In this document: positions 23,818 to 30,473 of the stretch, one piece after another
How the letters are laid out: every line of letters starts with the position of its first letter
Numbering within the stretch: the first letter of the stretch is position 1
From: Blautia sp.
GTDB lineage: Bacteria; Bacillota; Clostridia; Lachnospirales; Lachnospiraceae
Length of the DNA: 64,000 bases
Direction: 5' to 3'
Assembly: GCA_021772055.1 (NCBI GenBank)
Contig: JAETNR010000015.1
Span: forward strand, 19,924 to 83,923
The notes under the pieces: generated by a model
Databases searched by the model: none
Told to the model about the DNA's origin: nothing
What the model saw: the letters and a program-made list of their open reading frames with translations, nothing else
Program-made: the position numbers and the translations under genes

Positions 23818-23874
23818 TTGATTTAATGATTGATGTCTCCTATAATCTATGTACAGGCACTGCCATGCCGAGTA
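23818..23874 (+). promoter_or_regulatory. Promoter copy B with conserved transcript start
   Basis: TTGATT (23818-23823), 17 bases, TATAAT (23841-23846); the stretch at 23851-23874 is identical over 24 bases to 21496-21519. It precedes the small gene at 23894. A shared operator for one regulator is the simplest reading. Confidence 0.75.
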
Positions 23875-23893
23875 ATATGAAAGGAGAATACAT

Positions 23894-24052
23894 ATGGATA
23901 GAACATCTTTTAACAAAGATTTAGATGAAATCCTTGACACTCTTGAATCTGCTGGAACTTTAGAAAATTTAAAATTCACAAAAGACCAAGCAAGATTCAT
24001 AAATCTCTTGATTTCATTGGCTATTGAAAAATATGACAAAGAGAACAAATAG
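23894..24052 (+). CDS. Small phage protein, 52 residues
   Basis: An ATG at 23894 with AAAGGAG upstream encodes MDRTSFNKDLDEILDTLESA, GTLENLKFTKDQARFINLLI and ends IEKYDKENK. Helical and acidic. It is driven by promoter copy B and ends just before the convergent 24058-24216 gene. Confidence 0.6.
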   Translation: MDRTSFNKDLDEILDTLESAGTLENLKFTKDQARFINLLISLAIEKYDKENK

Positions 24053-24057
24053 TGTTT

Positions 24058-24216
24058 TCAATAACCAAGTTCTTTAAGGATTTTTTCTGCTTCTTCAATA
24101 GCCTTATGGCCGTTCTTTTTCAGATTTTCTTTTTCAACTATCCGCTCCTGTTCTGCACGTTCAAGAGCGGATATTCTTTTATTGAGTGAATTCCACTGTT
24201 TTCTCGAAAACCACAT
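24058..24216 (-). CDS. Small coiled-coil protein, 52 residues (early operon)
   Basis: It starts MWFSRKQWNSLNKRISALER and ends AIEEAEKILKELGY, one long helix. The ATG at 24216 has GAGGTGAAGAAA upstream. It is the first gene of the minus-strand early operon, directly divergent from the repressor, the place where a Cro-type regulator usually sits, but no HTH is visible. Confidence 0.6.
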   Translation of the reverse strand: MWFSRKQWNSLNKRISALERAEQERIVEKENLKKNGHKAIEEAEKILKELGY

Positions 24217-24235
24217 TTTCTTCACCTCGCTTTCT

Positions 24236-24349
24236 TTAACTAAGTTATACTTTATCATAACTAATTTATGTTGTCAACATTTTTTTCATAACTTAGTTAT
24301 GTTTTTATTGACTATTATTTAAACTTATGGTACACTTAACTTAGTTAAG
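24236..24349. promoter_or_regulatory. Lysogeny operator region, four AACTNAGTT-type sites
   Basis: Palindromic sites: 24236-24247 (TTAACTAAGTTA), 24256-24270 (CATAACTAATTTATG, weaker), 24287-24301 (CATAACTTAGTTATG, perfect) and 24335-24349 (CTTAACTTAGTTAAG, perfect). The repressor promoter is TTGACT (24308-24313), 17 bases, TACACT (24331-24336), overlapped by the fourth site. A minus-strand TTGACA lies at 24277-24272, with sites one and two downstream of it. This is the layout of a CI-type genetic switch. Confidence 0.8.
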
Positions 24350-24361
24350 GGAGGTGATAAA

Positions 24362-24736
24362 GTGAATTCATATGGCGAAAGAATTTCAGAATTAATTACT
24401 AAATTAGGAATTACTAAAACAGCATTTGCAGATAAATTGAATATTACTCAACCATACGTTAGTAAATTAATAAAGAATGGAACGCCAAGCGACAGACTTA
24501 TTGAGGATATATGTGAGAAATTCAACGTAAACGAAAAATGGCTACGAACTGGAGAAGAAGAAATGTTCCGCCCATTAAACAGAAATGACGAGATAGCAAA
24601 ACTCACGTCAGACCTATTCAAAGGTGAAAAAAATTCATTCAAAGAGCGTTTGATTCTTGCTCTTGCCGGACTGGATGAAAGCGAATGGGAAATGCTTGAG
24701 AAGATTGCAGAAAAAATTGCAAAAGAAAAGGACTGA
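24362..24736 (+). CDS. XRE-family phage repressor
   Basis: A 124-residue protein with an N-terminal helix-turn-helix (ERISELITKLGITKTAFADK, LNITQPYVSKLIKNG, residues 5-40), followed by NEKWLRTGEEEM and a helical C-terminal part. No peptidase (S24) domain is present, so it would not self-cleave; induction must act another way, perhaps through the antirepressor at 22863. The GTG at 24362 follows GGGAGGTG by five bases. It probably binds the four sites at 24236-24349. Confidence 0.87.
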   Translation: MNSYGERISELITKLGITKTAFADKLNITQPYVSKLIKNGTPSDRLIEDICEKFNVNEKWLRTGEEEMFRPLNRNDEIAKLTSDLFKGEKNSFKERLILALAGLDESEWEMLEKIAEKIAKEKD

Positions 24737-24752
24737 GTTAAATCTCAGTCCA
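24731..24752. terminator. Hairpin joining two convergent stop codons
   Basis: GGACTGAG (24731-24738) - TTAAAT - CTCAGTCC (24745-24752) is a perfect 8-bp hairpin. It includes the TGA of the repressor on one strand and the TGA of the 35-residue gene on the other. No U-run follows directly, so termination may be weak. Confidence 0.6.
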
Positions 24753-24852
24753 GTAATCTCACGATAATCTTATAGATGAATGATAATGTTTCTTCATCAT
24801 TTACTTTGTTGATGAGTTCATGTAATTTCTTGCGTATTTCTTCTTTCCTCAT
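24745..24852 (-). CDS. 35-residue helical protein beside SOS-type boxes
   Basis: An ATG at 24852 with CGGAGGGTAGTACAT upstream encodes MRKEEIRKKLHELINKVNDE then ETLSFIYKIIVRLLD. It is a charged amphipathic helix with a hydrophobic second half. Similar small proteins are common next to repressors in Firmicute prophages. Two GAAC-N4-GTTC boxes lie upstream (24879-24938), which suggests DNA-damage induction. Confidence 0.6.
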   Translation of the reverse strand: MRKEEIRKKLHELINKVNDEETLSFIYKIIVRLLD

Positions 24853-24878
24853 ATGTACTACCCTCCGTTCTTTAGTGT

Positions 24879-24938
24879 GAACGTTTGTTCTTAAATAATA
24901 ATACCACATTTGTATCACATTTTTAAGAACAAATGTTC
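24879..24938. promoter_or_regulatory. Two SOS (LexA/DinR)-type boxes
   Basis: GAACGTTTGTTC at 24879-24890 and GAACAAATGTTC at 24927-24938, 48 bases apart. The second matches the GAAC-R-N-R-Y-GTTC core of the Gram-positive LexA box; the first deviates at one position. The flanks also match as an inverted repeat (TTAAA / TTTAA). They lie just upstream of the 35-residue gene on the minus strand. Confidence 0.6.
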
Positions 24939-25012
24939 TGATTTCATCCCGTTTTATTGGTATATAATTAATACGGATACGGATTTAAAATCTCACGGAG
25001 GTAAGGAGAATC

Positions 25013-25028
25013 GTCCGAGATCTCGGAC
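25013..25028. promoter_or_regulatory. Perfect 16-bp palindrome
   Basis: GTCCGAGATCTCGGAC. It begins four bases after the stop codon of the small XRE gene (read on the minus strand). It could be a weak terminator or a protein-binding site; no U-run follows. Confidence 0.35.
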
Positions 25029-25031
25029 ACT

Positions 25032-25229
25032 TTATTTATAAGGGGATTCATACAGGTCTGAGATATGAATTTTAAGACCTTTGGCTATTTTTTCCAGAGT
25101 GTCAAGTCGCGGGCTGCTCCTTTTGTTTATAATATCTTCCAATGTGGAACGTGGAACGCCTGTAAGTTTGACTGCCTGGCGTATAGATAAGTTTTTATTG
25201 TATAGTATTTCGCCAAGTAGGATTTTCAT
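25032..25229 (-). CDS. Small XRE-family regulator
   Basis: A 65-residue helix-turn-helix protein: MKILLGEILYNKNLSIRQAV, KLTGVPRSTLEDIINKRSSP, RLDTLEKIAKGLKIHISDLY. The ATG at 25229 has no ribosome site, and a TACAAT box ends six bases upstream, so the message may be leaderless. It lies divergent from the integrase and may control integration. Confidence 0.75.
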   Translation of the reverse strand: MKILLGEILYNKNLSIRQAVKLTGVPRSTLEDIINKRSSPRLDTLEKIAKGLKIHISDLYESPYK

Positions 25230-25317
25230 GAATCTATTGTAATACCATTGGCATCGAAATATCAATGGAAATTACTACCATATCTGGTAATATTATCTAT
25301 CTTTTAAATAAAATAAA

Positions 25318-25466
25318 ACCGCCCGGTGCGCCAACACCGGGCGGTCTCAGTCAAAACTCTAGGGCTGTACGCCAATACCGCCCTTGCAAAGTAATCCGAA
25401 GATATACTTTGCAACCAAAATCATTGTATCATCTTCGGAAGTGCCAGGTCAACCGAAACATACGGT
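25318..25466 (+). ncRNA. Structured RNA candidate upstream of integrase
   Basis: Hairpin 1: 25318-25345, an 11-bp perfect stem with loop CGCCAA. Hairpin 2: 25361-25384, AGGGC-T-GTA / TAC-C-GCCCT, again with loop CGCCAA. The closing triplets differ as GTG/CAC versus GTA/TAC, so pairing is kept while sequence changes. Hairpin 3: 25385-25393 with 25405-25413, and its loop CCGAAGAT (25396-25403) is complementary to ATCTTCGG (25431-25438), an H-type pseudoknot. A weaker ACCG/CGGT hairpin follows (25452-25466). It precedes the integrase start by about 70 bases and may be a leader that controls it. Confidence 0.6.
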
Positions 25467-25537
25467 CGGGTATTATTTTATATGTTTTTTTAGTTGTGCC
25501 TAAAAATCTGACTATAAAATCAAAGGAGGATGATAAA

Positions 25538-26641
25538 ATGTGGATTGAAGAAAGGAATGGAAAATTTAAGTTCTCAGAACGCTACGAAGACTATCTGACA
25601 GGGCAAATAAAGAAGATTTCTGTCACACTTGAGAAAAACACTGCACAGAGCAGAAAAATGGCTCAGAAGATGCTTAATGAACGAATAGCGGCATTGCAGG
25701 AGGTTACTCCTGTGCGTGAAATAACTTTTGGTGAACTCGTTAACGAATACAGGGAACACCAGAAGCTCTCAGTGAAGGAAGCAACCTACACACGTAATTA
25801 TCATACCTGCAATACTATGATTGAATTGTTCGGCAAGGACACCATCGTCAGCAGAATGACTGTCAATTACATCAATAAGAAGCTTCTTGGATCAGGGAAA
25901 AGCATTGGAACTCTCAATGAGTATTTGACACGTTTTCGTGCTCTGATTCGTTGGGGATACAAGAACGATCTGATTGATGACATACGTTTTCTTGACAAGC
26001 TGGATAATTTCAAAGACCGGCCGCACAAAGAAAAAATCCAGGATAAGTATCTCGAACGGAATGAGCTGAACTATCTTCTGTCGCAGATGAAGCATCCTGT
26101 TTGGAAGCTTGTTACCCAATTTATGTCCTTGTCCGGTCTGCGATTCGGAGAAGCTGCAGCTCTGCAAAAAGCGGATATTAATTTTAAAACCGGAGTAATC
26201 CATATAACAAAAACATTGGATTCGGTCAATCAGATAATCACTACGCCTAAGTCTCTTTGTTCCATCAGAGATGTTTATATGCAGCCGGAACTTCGTGCCG
26301 TCTGTTCTCAGATCAGTCTCCACATGAAAAAGCTGGAAGTCATGAACGGTGTAAGAACTGATTTATTCCTTCATTCGAACGCAGGTGAATACATTTCATT
26401 TTTTAATTTTAATAAATATATTCGCAATCTGTCAGGGAAGGTCCTTAACAAACCAATTACCACACATGCTCTTCGCCACACCCATGCTTCGTTGCTCCTG
26501 GAGAATGGAGTAAGCATTGATACGATCTCCAGGAGGCTAGGCCACGAAAATAGTAAGGTCACAAGAGAAATTTATTTGCACATTACAAAGACTCTGGAAA
26601 AGAAAGATAATACCCAAATAGAAAAAGTGAAAATACTTTGA
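25538..26641 (+). CDS. int: Prophage tyrosine integrase
   Basis: A 367-residue tyrosine recombinase: N-terminal arm-binding domain (MWIEERNGKFKFSERYEDYL), SAM-like core-binding domain (about 75-160) and catalytic domain with Arg in SLSGLRFGEAAAL, HALRHTHASLLLENG (H-x-x-R) and GHENSKVTREIYLH with the nucleophile Tyr. It catalyses integration and excision at the tRNA-Leu site. The ATG at 25538 has GGAGG upstream. The frame is open back to 25265, but that part covers the structured RNA and lacks a ribosome site. Confidence 0.95.
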   Translation: MWIEERNGKFKFSERYEDYLTGQIKKISVTLEKNTAQSRKMAQKMLNERIAALQEVTPVREITFGELVNEYREHQKLSVKEATYTRNYHTCNTMIELFGKDTIVSRMTVNYINKKLLGSGKSIGTLNEYLTRFRALIRWGYKNDLIDDIRFLDKLDNFKDRPHKEKIQDKYLERNELNYLLSQMKHPVWKLVTQFMSLSGLRFGEAAALQKADINFKTGVIHITKTLDSVNQIITTPKSLCSIRDVYMQPELRAVCSQISLHMKKLEVMNGVRTDLFLHSNAGEYISFFNFNKYIRNLSGKVLNKPITTHALRHTHASLLLENGVSIDTISRRLGHENSKVTREIYLHITKTLEKKDNTQIEKVKIL

Positions 26642-26668
26642 TTTTTCACAAGAATCTATGGGAAGACA

Positions 26669-26686
26669 GGGGGCAAATTGGGGGCA
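26669..26686 (+). repeat. Integrase arm-type repeats
   Basis: GGGGGCA twice in direct orientation (26669-26675, 26680-26686), eleven bases apart, just past the integrase stop codon and before the tRNA. Repeats of this type next to int in tRNA-targeting elements are usual arm sites for the integrase. The att core itself was not identified. Confidence 0.5.
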
Positions 26687-26710
26687 GAAAATCTGAAAGC
26701 CTTCGAATCG

Positions 26711-26770
26711 AAAAAAATGCGAAAGCGCCGAAACCCAAGTAAAATCAAGGGTTTTGAACGCTCTCGCATT
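26711..26770 (-). terminator. Terminator of tRNA-Leu
   Basis: Minus strand: AATGCGAGAGCG (26770-26759) pairs with CGCTTTCGCATT (26727-26716), with inner AAACCC/GGGTTT pairs, followed by a T-run (26717-26711). It lies downstream of the tRNA gene. Confidence 0.75.
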
Positions 26771-26790
26771 CTCTTAAGTTCCTTAATGGA

Positions 26791-26875
26791 TGCGGAAGAT
26801 GGGACTTGAACCCACACGAGCGCAATGCTCACAAGATCCTTAGTCTTGCTCGTCTGCCAGTTCCGACACTTCCGC
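26791..26875 (-). tRNA. tRNA-Leu (anticodon AAG)
   Basis: 85 nt, with a 7-bp acceptor stem (GCGGAAG/CTTCCGC), discriminator A and no encoded CCA. The anticodon arm is CAAGA-CTAAGGA-TCTTG, so positions 34-36 read AAG (codons CUU/CUC). The long variable arm (GTGAGCATTGCGCTCGT region) and GGTTCAAGTCC T-arm are typical of tRNA-Leu. It has its own promoter (26925-26953) and terminator. The prophage integrase lies at its 3' side. Confidence 0.9.
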
Positions 26876-26924
26876 ATATCGCATTTCCCGGGATGTTTTC
26901 TTTTGTTCCCTCGCGACAAGTGAT

Positions 26925-26953
26925 AGTATAGCAAAACGAATCTAAAAAGTCAA
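26925..26953 (-). promoter_or_regulatory. Promoter of tRNA-Leu
   Basis: TTGACT (26953-26948), 17 bases, TATACT (26930-26925), about 50 bases upstream of the mature tRNA 5' end. Confidence 0.8.
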
Positions 26954-27001
26954 CACCTTTTTTTATTTTTTTTAAAAGTTTTTTGCATCTGCATTGAAGC
27001 C

Positions 27002-28297
27002 TTACACCAGCTCCGCGATTCTGCTCACTCCTACATAGATTTCCTGGATTTTGTACCAGGTGGAATAATCGGTTATTCCGGTCCGGGGCAGGCCGAAAAC
27101 ACTCTGGAATTGTTCCACTGCTGCTTTTGTCCTGCTGCCGTAAATGCCGTCCACAGCAATGGTAGGAAGTGCGGGATAATCTTCCGCTATCCGGTTTAGC
27201 TGTTCCTGCATCTGACGCACTTTATCACCTGTGGCTCCGATATCCAGATCATACCCCGGCCAGGAGGACGGGATACCGGAAATTTCCTCCGCAACATTGA
27301 TATACATATCATTTCCGTAAAAATACCGCAGAATCTGAATTGCAGAATATCCCTGGTCTCCAAGTTCCTTGCTTCCCCACTGGGTCATCCAGCCGCGGCT
27401 TTGGCATTCCACCTGACGGCCGTCACAGTACTGGGTCAGAATCGGCTGACGCACATTTGGCCTGGAAAGATAATTTTCAAAAAGCTCATCCACGATTCTG
27501 GAAATGCTGTCAAAAATATTTCTTCCCCGCATCCATTTATGGTCATAAGCCGTTGAGGATGTGATTGTAAAATCATATCCCTTATTCCTGTACCATTCCG
27601 TATATACCCGGTTTAAAGTAAAGGACATAATCGCCAGCACATTCGCCCGAATGGTATCGTCAGGCCATGTGGCGTAGATTTCACTGCATGCTACGTTTTT
27701 GATATAATCCCGATAACGGACATAATAATTCTGGACAGAATTGTCCCGCACAGGTCCGTCATGCACTACCACAAATTCCGGTATTACGACTCTGCTCAGT
27801 ACAATTTCACCGGTTTCATTCATTGGCTTAATTTCCGCTTCCTCAATCTTTGGCGGATAAACACCGAACAGCGTATGAGGCGGAATCACGATTCTTCCAA
27901 ACTGGCCTGCCGGCCCCGCAACTGGGTTCAGCTGAACTCCCTGCTCTGCAAGCACCGAAGGCAGTACCTCTGTACCTGCTACTTCCTCCTGTTCGAACCC
28001 CTCTGCCAGCACCTGTACCGTATATTCTGAATAGGGCTGCGCCTCTTCATTGATGTCCAGGCTGTACTCCAAAGGAGGCGTTTTCAGATCCAGCACAGGA
28101 GTCTGCCCGGAGGAATCCGTACGTACCTCTTCCACCACGCTGTCCGGAACCCCGGTATAGGAAATCCGCACAAGCGCATGATCCACCGGGTGATTCCCCT
28201 CTGCCGACCGCACCGTCACCTGAAGTTTCCCCTGGTCAACATTATCCTGCATAGCCCGCACATTCCCATAAGAACGTTTCTTTCCATATGAATACAT
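27002..28297 (-). CDS. Peptidoglycan-binding protein, SpoIID-like middle
   Basis: A 431-residue protein. N-terminal Ig/carboxypeptidase-regulatory-like repeats (LQVTVRSAEGNHPVDHALVR; about 25-130); middle with IKNVACSEIYATWPDDTIRA and NVLAIMSFTLNRVYTEWYRN, resembling SpoIID/LytB-type domains; C-terminal peptidoglycan-binding domain (IGATGDKVRQMQEQLNRIAE, then IYGSRTKAAVEQFQSVFGLP). No signal peptide is visible, so a forespore or spore-coat location is possible. Related proteins are common in spore-forming Clostridia. Confidence 0.75.
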   Translation of the reverse strand: MYSYGKKRSYGNVRAMQDNVDQGKLQVTVRSAEGNHPVDHALVRISYTGVPDSVVEEVRTDSSGQTPVLDLKTPPLEYSLDINEEAQPYSEYTVQVLAEGFEQEEVAGTEVLPSVLAEQGVQLNPVAGPAGQFGRIVIPPHTLFGVYPPKIEEAEIKPMNETGEIVLSRVVIPEFVVVHDGPVRDNSVQNYYVRYRDYIKNVACSEIYATWPDDTIRANVLAIMSFTLNRVYTEWYRNKGYDFTITSSTAYDHKWMRGRNIFDSISRIVDELFENYLSRPNVRQPILTQYCDGRQVECQSRGWMTQWGSKELGDQGYSAIQILRYFYGNDMYINVAEEISGIPSSWPGYDLDIGATGDKVRQMQEQLNRIAEDYPALPTIAVDGIYGSRTKAAVEQFQSVFGLPRTGITDYSTWYKIQEIYVGVSRIAELV

Positions 28298-28358
28298 AAA
28301 AAGCTCCCGCTAATGCTTTCCTATGATTCTATGCGTCAGATTCCGCTTCTATTCCGGC

Positions 28359-30212
28359 TTATTCCCGGGAAATAGTGTACTGCTCTTCAAAATAAACTTT
28401 ATGCCATACCAAAAACATATAAACTGTCCAAATCTTCCTGCTGTTATCCCGGATTCCATCCTTATGTTCTTCCAGAAGCTTCAATATCTGCTCACAGCGG
28501 AAATATTCCCGGGCAGTATCGCTTTCGAAAGCTTCCTTCACTGCAAGATAGCAGGGTTCTTCCCGAAGCCACACCCGAATAGGCACAGGAAAGCCCAGCT
28601 TCTTTCTGTCCGCGCTCTCTTTGGGAAGGTATTTTTCCGTTACCCTGCGGAAAAGATACTTTGTCTGATTTTTTCTGGTTTTCGCATGGGATGGCATTAA
28701 CTGCGCAACTTTAAAAACCTCTTTATCCAAATAGGGAACCCGAAGTTCCAGAGAATGGGCCATGCTCATTCTGTCCGCATTCAGAAGAATATCCCCTTCC
28801 AGCCAGCAGGTAAGATCAATATACTGCATTTTATCCACATCCTTAAGGCCTGCCGCTTTCTCATAATACTGCTTTAATAATTGTTCCGTAGGGAGAGCCG
28901 CTGTGGACTCCCGCAGGATTTCTTTCCGCTCTTCGTTACTGAAAATGTTGGCATTTCCGATAAAACGCTCTTCCACATCCTTTGCTGCACGGATCAGGTA
29001 ATTTCTTCCTCTCAGGTTCTCCGGCAGTCTACGGGCAAGATCTCCGATCTTCTGCCGAATGTTCCCGGGAATCCAGTGCATCCATTTCAGTGCATCCGGT
29101 TCCAGATAAATGTTATAACCGCCAAACAGCTCATCTGCTCCTTCTCCCGAGGTGACTACCTTCACATACTTCGCAGCCTCCTGGGACACGAAATAAAGCG
29201 CTATGGCAGATGCATCACCACTTGGCTCATCCAGATAGTACATCACCTTTGGAACAGCCTCAAAAAATTCCTCCCGGACAATATTTTTCGTATGATGCTC
29301 CAGTTTCAGCTTCTCCGCCAGTTCCCTTGACTCCTGGATTTCATTATACTTACTGTTTTCATCCATAAAACCTACTGTGAATGCTTTGCTTCCAGTGAAT
29401 TCCTCAGCCACAAAGCCGGAATCTACGCCTCCTGACAAAAAAGCGCCGATTTCCACATCACTGACCATGTGAGTGCATACAGACTCCTTCAGCACCGTTT
29501 CCAAACGGTCCATGATCTTCCGGTCGCCATGGAGCTTTTTGGGAGTAAGAACAGGGTCAAAATACTTTTCTATCTGAATCTGCCCATTCGTATAGGTTAA
29601 AAAGCTTCCCGCAGGAAGCCGGTAAATCCCTTTAAAAAAGGTTTCATCCAAAATGGAATACTGAAAAGAAAGATACTGTTCCAAAGCTTCCCGGTTTACC
29701 TCTCTTTTGCATCCCGGAAATTCCAGAATACTCTTGATTTCCGACGCAAACACAAAACAGCCGTTGATCACAGCATAATAAAATGGCTTGATTCCAAAGA
29801 AATCTCTGGCAGCAAACAGCTGCTTTTTCTTCTCATCCCAGATAGAAAAGGCAAACATTCCCCGCAGATGGTCTGTAACGTTAGTTCCATATTCCTCATA
29901 GGCATGAAGGACTGTCTCAGAATCCGAATGGCTTGCAAATACATGGCCGGACTTTTCCAGTTTTTCCCGCAAAGCCTTATAATTATAAATCTCTCCGTTA
30001 AAAACCAGCCCCAGATCTCCCGTCTCATTCTCCATGGGCTGCATTCCGCCCTCCAGATCAATAATACTCAGTCTGCAAAAGCCAAGAGCCGCATCACCTT
30101 TTATCCGCGCTGCCTGCCCGTCCGGGCCCCGATGCCGGATGGCGTGAAGCATGTGATTTATCACTTTCTCTTTCTGTTCCTGCTTCCCAATAAAACCACA
30201 AATTCCACACAT
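28359..30212 (-). CDS. asnB: Asparagine synthase (glutamine-hydrolysing)
   Basis: A 617-residue protein: N-terminal glutaminase with catalytic Cys2 (MCGICGFIG), YNYKALREKLEKSGHVFASH and RGMFAFSIWDEKK; C-terminal synthetase with the PP-loop SGGVDS, GEGADELFGGY and LELRVPYLDKEV. It makes asparagine from aspartate, glutamine and ATP. Some members instead amidate cell-wall precursors, but the full-length AsnB fold favours asparagine synthesis. GAGGATAAAGA stands before the ATG. Confidence 0.92.
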   Translation of the reverse strand: MCGICGFIGKQEQKEKVINHMLHAIRHRGPDGQAARIKGDAALGFCRLSIIDLEGGMQPMENETGDLGLVFNGEIYNYKALREKLEKSGHVFASHSDSETVLHAYEEYGTNVTDHLRGMFAFSIWDEKKKQLFAARDFFGIKPFYYAVINGCFVFASEIKSILEFPGCKREVNREALEQYLSFQYSILDETFFKGIYRLPAGSFLTYTNGQIQIEKYFDPVLTPKKLHGDRKIMDRLETVLKESVCTHMVSDVEIGAFLSGGVDSGFVAEEFTGSKAFTVGFMDENSKYNEIQESRELAEKLKLEHHTKNIVREEFFEAVPKVMYYLDEPSGDASAIALYFVSQEAAKYVKVVTSGEGADELFGGYNIYLEPDALKWMHWIPGNIRQKIGDLARRLPENLRGRNYLIRAAKDVEERFIGNANIFSNEERKEILRESTAALPTEQLLKQYYEKAAGLKDVDKMQYIDLTCWLEGDILLNADRMSMAHSLELRVPYLDKEVFKVAQLMPSHAKTRKNQTKYLFRRVTEKYLPKESADRKKLGFPVPIRVWLREEPCYLAVKEAFESDTAREYFRCEQILKLLEEHKDGIRDNSRKIWTVYMFLVWHKVYFEEQYTISRE

Positions 30213-30430
30213 TCTTTATCCTCTGTTTTTCTGCAAATTTCTCCTAATATCATAGTATACATAGGCTACATTCTATCATATTTCTTAACATTTTCCACAT
30301 ATTTATTTAATATATTTCATATTTTACACTTGTTTCACCTGAATTACACAAAAGCATTTTAACATAATAGTTTACAGCTCGTGTAATCCCGGCATCACTT
30401 CTGCCTTTCTCTCCAGAACCTTATGGACAG

Positions 30431-30458
30431 AAAAACAGCCAGGCAATCATGCCTGGCT
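30431..30458 (-). terminator. Terminator downstream of glgB
   Basis: AGCCAGGCA (30437-30445) and TGCCTGGCT (30450-30458) form a 9-bp hairpin; on the minus strand it is followed by a T-run (30435-30431). It closes the glgB transcript. The rest of the gap to asnB (30213-30430) is AT-rich promoter-like sequence with no further gene. Confidence 0.8.
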
Positions 30459-30473
30459 TAAAAATGTATCAGA

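Larger units (their letters stand above)
1..26790. mobile_element. Prophage, right-hand part (early, lysogeny and integration modules)
   Basis: A continuous phage gene set runs from the terminase (truncated at the window edge) to a tyrosine recombinase whose 3' end faces a tRNA-Leu gene. Integrase next to a tRNA 3' end is the usual right boundary of a temperate phage. The exact att core was not identified because the other end lies outside the window. Nearly all early genes are on the minus strand; the integrase, repressor and three small lysogeny genes are on the plus strand. Head and tail genes must lie left of position 1. Confidence 0.93.

Noticed and set aside
25265..25537. Integrase N-terminal extension of 91 codons
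   Set aside because: The frame is open, but it overlaps the structured RNA and lacks a ribosome site; the family starts at the later ATG.
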